Source of the DNA: JAIUNP01 sp020161975
GTDB taxonomy: Bacteria > Pseudomonadota > Alphaproteobacteria > Rhizobiales > Beijerinckiaceae
DNA: 15,576 bases
Assembly (NCBI GenBank): GCA_036745275.1
Contig: DAIOGK010000043.1
Span: 1-15,576, forward strand
Direction: 5' to 3'
The notes beneath the pieces are model-generated. The model was given only the letters and a program-made list of their open reading frames with translations, was not told the DNA's origin and did no database searches. Shown piece after piece: positions 6,059 to 11,844 of the stretch (position 1 is its first letter; the number at the start of each line of letters is the position of its first letter). The translations under genes and the position numbers were made by a program.

Positions 6059-7660
6059 TTACGCGGCGCTGCGGCGAAGGTCCCAGTTGGCAAAATAGCT
6101 TTCGTCGAGCCGATCTTCCGCCCGTTCGATCACGCGCAGGCTGTCGGTGGACGGTGCCCGCCTGTCAGCGCCAAAGGCTTCGGCAAACAGGCTGTCGAGT
6201 TCATCGTGATAGCGCAACTCGTCCGGAACAACGGGCGCATCATCATTGTCCTCAATCGGCGCTGACACGGCAGCGACCGGTTCAGCGACTTCGGCTTCCG
6301 GCATGTAGATTTCCGGCACGACATACGAAAAGCGGGCCGAAACGTCGGCTTCGGGCAGGTGCTCGACGAAAAATGACGATTCCAGCTCAGCGGATGGAGC
6401 CATCACGCCCACGGTCTCCGGCGCCGGCATTTCTTCCACATTTGCCGCAAGAATCTCGCTTTCAAGCGCCTGAAGATCGATCAGTGCCGGCAATTCCGCT
6501 GCCGGCTCGTTACCGATGATGACCGCAGGTGCGCCATCCCGAAGCAGATCGGCGGTCAGACGCCGCGCTTCCTCGCGCGCCGCTTCTGCATCGAACCGGC
6601 GAAGCATTGCCAGCACGGGCCGCATGGTCGCTTCATCGCCGGCGAGACAACCCGCAAGCACAGCCTGAATGATGGCGCGGTTGAGCATCGGCGCCTCGCA
6701 GGCCCCACCGCGACCGATGCTGCGCACAGCCGCAAGTCCCGCCTCGAAGGCATTGAACAGATGGCCCGGAAGTGCCGCCTTGTTGTAAAGCGCATGAAAG
6801 GCCGGGCCGCGTGTTTTGAGGATACCCGCCACCCGCTTCGGCGTCATTCCGGACAGGCGAACAAGCGCAGCGCCAAACAGCGTCTCGTCACCGCACAGTA
6901 CGCCACGCAGCAGCAGCGAGGGCGTCAATTGCGCCGTAGCGCGAAGATGTTCAATGAAATCACCAAGGTCCGGCGCCTCGAAGGCGAGCAGCATTGTCGC
7001 CTGCTCGCGGCTATCGCCCACGACGCGCTCTGCACGGGCAGCATCGATCAGGCCGGTCCGACCAATGAACGACAGAAGATGCGTCGACAGTGATGCCACG
7101 AGGCTCTGCCGCACGGTGGAAGGCAGATCGTCGCGAACGGCCAGGGCCTCACGCAGTTCGCCATGCTCGGGATGGCGATCCACCATTCGCGCGAAGGCTT
7201 CCGCAACGATCTCGGCGCCGGGATTGCGGCAGAGCGCGGTCAGCGCTTCCCCGCCTGCGATCTCGGCCAGAACACTCGACACCGTCGCGCTGATCTCAAA
7301 ACGCAGCGCAATGGCGAGATGGGACAGGGCCGACCCGGTACGTGCACAATCGATGAGATCCGCATCCCGCAGTTGCGGTGAACGCGCCAGAATGAGCGAG
7401 GAAACATCGGCCTCGTCATGTGCAAGGCCGATCAGAAGGTGGCGCGGAGCGCGCTCGCTCAGCGCCAGCTTGCGGGCAAGTGCACGACGGACCGCCGGCG
7501 AGACATCATCCAGAACAACAGTGAGCGCAGCTTCCGCTTCCGCCGGCGAGGCATCAAGAAGGCAATCGCCGAGATAGGCATCCGCCATCGCCTCGACCGC
7601 CTCGATACGGCCCGGCACCGGGGCAGACTGATACCATTTGAGAAAACTGCGAACGATCAC
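6059..7660 (-). CDS. DUF2336 domain-containing protein
   Basis: 533 residues of unknown function. Residues about 1-380 are almost entirely amphipathic helices with HEAT-like character (SPAVRRALARKLA, at 54-66, then repeated helix pairs), as in DUF2336 proteins, which are known mainly from Alphaproteobacteria. Residues about 385-480 form a low-complexity, acidic, Ala/Pro/Glu/Val-rich linker, and the last 50 residues regain predicted helical structure (DELDSLFAEAFG, ERAEDRLDESYFANWDLRR). There is no signal peptide or membrane segment, so it is probably cytoplasmic, perhaps a scaffold. The start is GTG at 7660, six bases after the stop of the transglycosylase-domain gene, suggesting translational coupling. 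The opening IVRSFLKWYQSAPVPGR fits what I recall of family N-termini. Function is not assignable. Confidence 0.85.
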   Translation of the reverse strand: MIVRSFLKWYQSAPVPGRIEAVEAMADAYLGDCLLDASPAEAEAALTVVLDDVSPAVRRALARKLALSERAPRHLLIGLAHDEADVSSLILARSPQLRDADLIDCARTGSALSHLAIALRFEISATVSSVLAEIAGGEALTALCRNPGAEIVAEAFARMVDRHPEHGELREALAVRDDLPSTVRQSLVASLSTHLLSFIGRTGLIDAARAERVVGDSREQATMLLAFEAPDLGDFIEHLRATAQLTPSLLLRGVLCGDETLFGAALVRLSGMTPKRVAGILKTRGPAFHALYNKAALPGHLFNAFEAGLAAVRSIGRGGACEAPMLNRAIIQAVLAGCLAGDEATMRPVLAMLRRFDAEAAREEARRLTADLLRDGAPAVIIGNEPAAELPALIDLQALESEILAANVEEMPAPETVGVMAPSAELESSFFVEHLPEADVSARFSYVVPEIYMPEAEVAEPVAAVSAPIEDNDDAPVVPDELRYHDELDSLFAEAFGADRRAPSTDSLRVIERAEDRLDESYFANWDLRRSAA

Positions 7661-7666
7661 GCTGGT

Positions 7667-8506
7667 TCAACCCCGGCTACGCATGACAGAAACGGTGGAT
7701 TTTGGCCGGATATCGAGCGGCTCGCCGGCCGCTTCCGCCCGGCGGGCCAGCGGCAGGAAGTTGTTAATAACCGCCCTACGCCCTGGAGAAGCTGCATCTG
7801 AATGGAAAAGGCGATGGAAGGGATTGCCCGTGGGCTCGTTCGCGGCCACCGGCTGGCTGGCTGAGGTCACGGCCATTTCCCGGCCAAAGCCGGAAACGAG
7901 CCGGCTGTGCACTTCGGCCAGCGAGCGTTCACGGCCGGAACGGTCACGGAAGATCCCACGGTTGGCGACCGCCGCTTGTGGAAAGGCATCGCTTGCGCTG
8001 GCATCCGGCGTACGTTCGGCGCCGCGAATGAGGCGGATGGCCCCGCTCAGTCCCAGAAAATGCGCGATGTAGAGTTCGCCCTGCTGCGGCTCGCGTCCCA
8101 GCGCCTGTGTCAGCCCGGCATGATTATCGCGCGCAAGATGAGCCGCCAGTTCCGAAGCGATGGCCGGATCATCACGCAGCGCCAGAATGCGCTGACGGGT
8201 GGCAGCATCGGCCACATGGGGACGGCCCGACCGGTCTGTGACGGCAGCAGCTTCGGCACCAAGACCAATCTCGGCGCCCTTCTCCTGCACCATCTTCAGC
8301 CAGGTCTGCTCGACGAACTGGAACAACCCGCGCGCCGAGGACGTTCCGGCCCTCGCCGTGGGGTCCAGCGCAGACTCGCGCTTTGCTGTCGTCATCAGGT
8401 AGTCGAAGGCAACACCGCTCCGCCGCGCAGCCCGGCGCATGGCATCCGCCACCGGCGTCGAAGCATCGGTGCGGGGCGTCTCGGCTGGAGTGGTGAACAG
8501 GAACAT
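7667..8506 (-). CDS. Lytic transglycosylase (SLT) domain protein without obvious signal peptide
   Basis: 279-residue protein with a goose-lysozyme/SLT-type core at about residues 20-75. The catalytic Glu44 lies in TAKRESALDP, followed by SARGLFQFVEQTWL, the classic E-S-x-h-p plus GLxQF signature. Such enzymes cleave the MurNAc-GlcNAc bond of peptidoglycan to make anhydro ends. A later segment, GELYIAHFLGLSGA, is also typical of the fold. The C-terminal third is basic and low in complexity. The ATG at 8506 is chosen because GGAAAAA precedes it at a suitable distance; a GTG at 8521 would add five residues but has no ribosome site. With either start there is no evident signal peptide, which is odd for a periplasmic enzyme. 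It is first in a two-gene unit with the DUF2336 gene and divergent from the MaoC gene. Confidence 0.82.
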   Translation of the reverse strand: MFLFTTPAETPRTDASTPVADAMRRAARRSGVAFDYLMTTAKRESALDPTARAGTSSARGLFQFVEQTWLKMVQEKGAEIGLGAEAAAVTDRSGRPHVADAATRQRILALRDDPAIASELAAHLARDNHAGLTQALGREPQQGELYIAHFLGLSGAIRLIRGAERTPDASASDAFPQAAVANRGIFRDRSGRERSLAEVHSRLVSGFGREMAVTSASQPVAANEPTGNPFHRLFHSDAASPGRRAVINNFLPLARRAEAAGEPLDIRPKSTVSVMRSRG

Positions 8507-8615
8507 CGCGTTTTTCCACACGCTTGAACGAAAGCGTTGATTGCCCCTGACTTTGGTCTGTTATGGTGAATGGACCATTAAGGCGGAATGGGGAACCTGT
8601 GCCGGGAGGAAACAG
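8507..8615. promoter_or_regulatory. Divergent promoter region with two palindromes
   Basis: This 109-base gap separates the minus-strand transglycosylase/DUF2336 unit from the plus-strand MaoC/lyase unit. It contains ACGCTT-GAACGA-AAGCGT (8520-8537) and ATGGT-GAATGG-ACCAT (8563-8578), both with 6-base spacers. A weak plus-strand promoter, TTGATT (8537-8542), 18 bases and TTATGG (8561-8566), would overlap both palindromes, which suits a repressor operator. All of this is inferred. Confidence 0.4.
8604..8610 (+). promoter_or_regulatory. Ribosome binding site of the MaoC gene
   Basis: GGGAGGA lies five bases before the ATG at 8616. It fixes the start there rather than at upstream in-frame TTG/GTG-type codons, which would place the protein start inside the divergent promoter. 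Confidence 0.8.
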
Positions 8616-9101
8616 ATGACAGCAGGATCGGGCGGGCGCCATCCGCGCGGCGGGCGTTACTTCGAGGATTTCACAGTCGGAGAACTGATCGAGCACGGCC
8701 TGCGCCGCACCGTGACGCAGATGGACAACATGCTGTTTTCCAACATGACATTGAACCCGCAGCCGCTGCATATCGACCGTGATTTCTGCGAGAATGAAAC
8801 GCAGTTCGGCCAGCCGCTGATGAATTCGCTGTTCACGCTGGGGCTGATGATCGGCATTTCCGTTGCAGATACGACCGTGGCCACCACGGTCGGAAATCTC
8901 GGCATGACCGATGTGCGGTTTCCCGCGCCGCTGTTTGAGAACGACACGATCCGCGTAACCACGGAAATCGTCTCAAAGCGCGAATCGAAAAGCCGGCCCC
9001 GGGACGGAATTGTCGAATTTCACCACCGCGCCTACAAGCAGGACGGTACGCTGGTGGCCGAATGCCGCCGGCAGGCCATGATGATCCGGAGACCGGCCTG
9101 A
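8616..9101 (+). CDS. MaoC-family (hot-dog fold) enoyl-CoA hydratase/dehydratase
   Basis: 161-residue single hot-dog-domain protein. RYFEDFTVGELIEHGLRRTVTQMDN (14-38, in pieces) is the usual MaoC N-terminus, and NPQPLHID (47-54) carries the conserved His52 of the hydratase-2 site. The canonical SGDxNPLH form is altered: the segment reads FSNMTLNPQPLH, so the usual catalytic Asp is not at its standard place, as in other members of this NPQPLH subgroup. It likely hydrates a 2,3-enoyl-CoA. Its stop and the lyase start are separated by one base, so the two are co-translated and probably act in sequence. Pairings of this kind occur in itaconate degradation (itaconyl-CoA hydratase with citramalyl-CoA lyase) and in mycobacterial Rv2499c/Rv2498c. 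The actual substrate here is inferred only. Confidence 0.85.
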   Translation: MTAGSGGRHPRGGRYFEDFTVGELIEHGLRRTVTQMDNMLFSNMTLNPQPLHIDRDFCENETQFGQPLMNSLFTLGLMIGISVADTTVATTVGNLGMTDVRFPAPLFENDTIRVTTEIVSKRESKSRPRDGIVEFHHRAYKQDGTLVAECRRQAMMIRRPA

Positions 9102-9102
9102 C

Positions 9103-9981
9103 ATGCGCTCCCTGCTGTTCATTCCCGGCGACAATGAAAAGAAGCTCGACAAGGGCATGACGTCCGGCGCCGACGCGCTGCTGATCGACCTTGAGGACTC
9201 CGTTGCGCTGACCCGCAAGGAAGCGGCGCGCGAAATCACCCGCGCCTACCTTGCCGCCAATGCCGACAAGCCCGGGCCGAGGCTGTTCGTGCGCGTCAAT
9301 GCGCTGGATTCGGGCCTCACCGATGGCGACCTCGACGGCATCATGGCCGGCGCCCCCGCCGGCATCATGCTGCCCAAGGCCTGCGGCGGGCGCGATGTCA
9401 CCCATCTCGGTGCCAAGCTGGCCGTTCACGAGGCTGAGAACAGCCTCGTCGACGGCGCAACGCAAATCATCGCCATCGGCACGGAAACGGCAAAATCGCT
9501 GTTTTACGTCGGCACCTTCGGTGGCGCCTCGCGGCGGCTGGTCGGTATCGCCTGGGGCGCCGAGGATCTGGCCGCTGATATCGGCGCAGAGACCAACAAG
9601 GCGCCCGACGGTGGCTTTTCCGAACCCTTCCGCCTTGCCCGTAACCTCTGCCTTTTTGGCGCGGCAGCGGCGACCGTCGCGCCCATCGACACGGTTTACA
9701 CCGACTTCCGCAACGAGTCCGGCCTTGCGGCAGAGACCGAGCAGGCCCGGCGGGACGGCTTCACCGGAAAAATGGCGATCCACCCGGCGCAGGTTGCGAT
9801 CATCAACCGGGTCTTCACGCCAAAACCGGATGCCATCGCCCATGCTCGCGAGATCGTGGACGTATTTGCGGCCAATCCGGGCGCCGGCGTCGTCGGCATT
9901 GGCGGCAAGATGATCGACCGTCCCCACCTGAAGCAGGCCGAGCGTATCCTCGCCCAGGCCAGAGCGGCGGGCATCGTCTAA
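9103..9981 (+). CDS. CoA-ester lyase, HpcH/HpaI-CitE family
   Basis: 292-residue TIM-barrel enzyme of the citrate lyase beta / malyl-CoA lyase superfamily, cleaving 3-hydroxyacyl-CoA thioesters (malyl-, citramalyl- or HMG-CoA type) to acetyl-CoA plus a keto acid. Motifs: RSLLFIPGDNEKKLDKG (2-18), LLIDLEDSV (26-34), Arg64 in RVNAL, IMLPKA (88-93), Glu128 in GTETA and Asp155 in WGAEDLAADIG (the Mg ligands in this family), and GFTGKMAIHP (219-228). The start ATG lies one base past the MaoC stop, so translation is coupled. The length matches CitE-like stand-alone lyases rather than the larger malate synthases. It ends two bases from the convergent flavin reductase gene, with no terminator visible between them. 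Substrate is uncertain; citramalyl-CoA is a reasonable candidate. Confidence 0.9.
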   Translation: MRSLLFIPGDNEKKLDKGMTSGADALLIDLEDSVALTRKEAAREITRAYLAANADKPGPRLFVRVNALDSGLTDGDLDGIMAGAPAGIMLPKACGGRDVTHLGAKLAVHEAENSLVDGATQIIAIGTETAKSLFYVGTFGGASRRLVGIAWGAEDLAADIGAETNKAPDGGFSEPFRLARNLCLFGAAAATVAPIDTVYTDFRNESGLAAETEQARRDGFTGKMAIHPAQVAIINRVFTPKPDAIAHAREIVDVFAANPGAGVVGIGGKMIDRPHLKQAERILAQARAAGIV

Positions 9982-9983
9982 GC

Positions 9984-10610
9984 CTAGCCGATCTTCGCCA
10001 GGTCGCCGCCGCCTGGCGGGCGTTCGAGTTCAAACGCCGCGTCGATGCGGGCGTATTCCTTGTAGCCGAGGCGCGCCATCGGCTGGATCGCATTGGTATC
10101 GACCAGCCCGTTCCGGATCGCCTCATCGGCGATGTGAACGCCGACCACCTCACCGAAAATGACGATGTTCGGGCTTTGCCGGCCCGTATGGCTCTTCGGG
10201 CGCAGAATTTCCGTCACCCTGCATTCGAGCACGGCTTTCGCTTCCTTCGCATAGGGCGCACGAACGAGCCGGCCGGGCACGGGCGTCAGCCCCGTCGCAC
10301 CAAATTCACTGGTGCCGTAGGGCAAGGGCGCTGAACTCTCGCTCATCGCGGTGAGAAGGTCGCTGGTCACGAAATTGCAGCAGAATTCCCCGGTTTCGCG
10401 GACATTGCGTGAGGTATCTTTCTCACCGTCGGAAGAGAACATCACGATGGGCGGCACGGTGGAGACCGCATTGAAATAACTGTAGGGCGCAAGATTGACG
10501 CTGCCATCGGCGCCGATCGAGGAAATCCAGCCAATGGGGCGCGGTACGATCAGCGCCTTGAACGGGTCATAGGGCAGACCGTGGTTGCGATTCTCGGGTT
10601 CATAAAACAT
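9984..10610 (-). CDS. Flavin reductase family protein (FMN-binding split barrel)
   Basis: 208-residue FMN-binding protein of the flavin reductase-like split-barrel family, using NAD(P)H to reduce flavin or acting as a small flavoprotein. Seen motifs are PRPIGWISSIG (23-33), NLAPYSYFNAVS (39-50), the flavin-phosphate region KDTSRNVRETGEFCCNF (64-80) and the C-terminal strand FGEVVGVHI (152-160). The ATG at 10610 is preceded by GGAAGG (complement of 10618-10623) at 7-base spacing; the open frame continues upstream but without family similarity. It stands alone, convergent with the CoA lyase and divergent from the secreted beta-repeat gene. A partner monooxygenase is not encoded nearby, so its role is open. 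Confidence 0.9.
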   Translation of the reverse strand: MFYEPENRNHGLPYDPFKALIVPRPIGWISSIGADGSVNLAPYSYFNAVSTVPPIVMFSSDGEKDTSRNVRETGEFCCNFVTSDLLTAMSESSAPLPYGTSEFGATGLTPVPGRLVRAPYAKEAKAVLECRVTEILRPKSHTGRQSPNIVIFGEVVGVHIADEAIRNGLVDTNAIQPMARLGYKEYARIDAAFELERPPGGGDLAKIG

Positions 10611-10643
10611 GGGCGAGCCTTCCGCGTGATGCGCAACGTTGCC

Positions 10644-10670
10644 ATTTGCCACCGCGATTCTCACGCAAAT
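10644..10670. promoter_or_regulatory. Spaced inverted repeat in the divergent intergenic region
   Basis: ATTTGC (10644-10649) and GCAAAT (10665-10670) are perfect inverted half-sites with centres 21 bp apart, two DNA turns. They lie between the flavin reductase and secreted-protein genes, which suits a dimeric regulator. A short hairpin GGCGG/CCGCC (10683-10697) lies closer to the plus-strand gene. Confidence 0.25.
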
Positions 10671-10742
10671 TCGCCACGATGCGGCGGGAGAACCGCCAAG
10701 AAGCCTTTGCCCGTCACAACCGCTCAGGCTATCGATGGTGTC

Positions 10743-11585
10743 ATGATGCTTTGTCTTTCCCGCCGCGCACTGGTTTTGGCCGGCCTTGTTCTGACGCTGC
10801 CGGCAGCGGCCCAGACGGCTGAGACCGGCGCCGCCCTGCCCCCGGGCGTGCTCACCTTGCAGGCCGTTTATGGCGGCACCGGCAAGCCGGTACGCTCCGG
10901 CCTCGAATGGCGGATTTTTGCCGTTCAGCAAGGCACTCCCGTGCAGGTAGCGACCTCGCACGAGGTCACGCCCACCATTGCGCTGCCCCCCGGCGAGTAC
11001 ATGATCCATGTCGCCTATGGCCTCGCCTCGGCAACCAAGCGCATCACCATGCCGTCCGGCCCGCTCACGGACCGGCTGACGCTGAGCGCCGGCGGCCTGA
11101 TCCTGCGCGCGAAGCTGGCGGATGCGCCGGTCGCCTCACAGCGGCAGGCCATCGCGGTCTACATTCCGGCGCCGAACGATTCGGAAGGCAAGCTCGTCAC
11201 CAACACGCTGAAATCCGGCGAGATTCTCCGTCTGCCTGAAGGCACCTACCACGTCGTATCGACCTATGCCGGCTCGAACTCCGTGGTCCGCGCTGATCTT
11301 ATCGTCACCAGTGGCCGCGTGGTTGAGGCGACGATGAACCACCGCGCTGCCACCGTGACGCTGAAACTGGTGCGGCAGGTTGGCGGCGTTGCCCTCGCCA
11401 ATACCGCCTGGACCGTGCAGACCCCCGGTGGCGACGTGATCGGCGAGGCGCTGGGCGCCTTTCCGACGATGGAACTCGCGGAAGGCGAGTATGACGTCAT
11501 CGCCCGCAATGACGGGCGCGAATTCAAGGACAAGATGAAAGTGGTCTCGGGCGTTAACCGCGACCACGAGGTTGTGATGAGATAG
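10743..11585 (+). CDS. Secreted protein with three tandem beta-repeats, function unknown
   Basis: 280 residues (279 if the adjacent ATG at 10746 is used). The N-terminus MMLCLSRRALVLAGLVLTLPAAAQ is a Sec-type signal peptide with likely cleavage near residue 23-24, so the mature protein should be periplasmic or outside. The rest is beta-rich and built from three repeats of about 82 residues, visible from the recurring turn LPPGEYMIHVAYG (81-93), LPEGTYHVVSTYAG (164-177) and LAEGEYDVIARNDG (245-258). This resembles PEGA or carboxypeptidase-regulatory-like beta-sandwich modules that pack against envelope partners. No catalytic motif is seen. The Shine-Dalgarno site is weak (GATGGTG). It is the first gene of a tight three-gene unit: the next gene starts 12 bases later. 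I do not recognise a named family. Confidence 0.75.
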   Translation: MMLCLSRRALVLAGLVLTLPAAAQTAETGAALPPGVLTLQAVYGGTGKPVRSGLEWRIFAVQQGTPVQVATSHEVTPTIALPPGEYMIHVAYGLASATKRITMPSGPLTDRLTLSAGGLILRAKLADAPVASQRQAIAVYIPAPNDSEGKLVTNTLKSGEILRLPEGTYHVVSTYAGSNSVVRADLIVTSGRVVEATMNHRAATVTLKLVRQVGGVALANTAWTVQTPGGDVIGEALGAFPTMELAEGEYDVIARNDGREFKDKMKVVSGVNRDHEVVMR

Positions 11586-11597
11586 GCGGACGTTCCG

Positions 11598-11834
11598 ATG
11601 CAAACCTTTTTCGTGCAGATCAAATGCAAGCTCGGCCAGACTTACGAGGTTGCCACCGCGCTGGCCGAGGCAGAAATCGCCTCCGAGATCTATTCTGTCG
11701 CCGGCGATTACGACATCCTGTCGAAGTTCTACGTTGATGACGGCATCGACATCGGCCATTTCGTCGCAGAAAAAGTGCAGCGCCTGCCCGGCATTCAGGA
11801 TACGCGGACGCTGATCACCTTCAAGGCCTTCTGA
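11598..11834 (+). CDS. Stand-alone Lrp/AsnC effector-binding (RAM) domain protein
   Basis: 78 residues matching the alpha/beta RAM domain at the C-terminus of Lrp/AsnC regulators, with no helix-turn-helix. It opens with strand TFFVQIKCKLG (3-13) and helix TYEVATALAEAE (15-26). Next come IYSVAGDYDILSKFYVDD (31-48), the family's hallmark V(t/A)GxYD(I/V) turn with Gly36-Asp37-Tyr38-Asp39, then helix VAEKVQRLPGI (56-66) and strand DTRTLITF (68-75). RAM domains form dimers and larger rings and bind small ligands, often amino acids. AGGCGGA (11584-11590) precedes the ATG by seven bases. It is sandwiched between a secreted protein and a membrane protein with gaps of 12 and 10 bases, so it is part of that operon rather than an autonomous regulator. 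Confidence 0.87.
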   Translation: MQTFFVQIKCKLGQTYEVATALAEAEIASEIYSVAGDYDILSKFYVDDGIDIGHFVAEKVQRLPGIQDTRTLITFKAF

Positions 11835-11844
11835 GGCCCGAACT

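Noticed and set aside
10006..10019. CCGCC/GGCGG hairpin as terminator for the CoA lyase and flavin reductase genes
   Set aside because: It lies within the flavin reductase coding sequence, has a 4-base GC loop and no T-run; it is explained by the Pro/Gly codons there.
10611..11009. N-terminal extension of the flavin reductase frame
   Set aside because: It runs antisense into the secreted-protein gene, is of low complexity and lacks family similarity; the ATG at 10610 has a good ribosome site.
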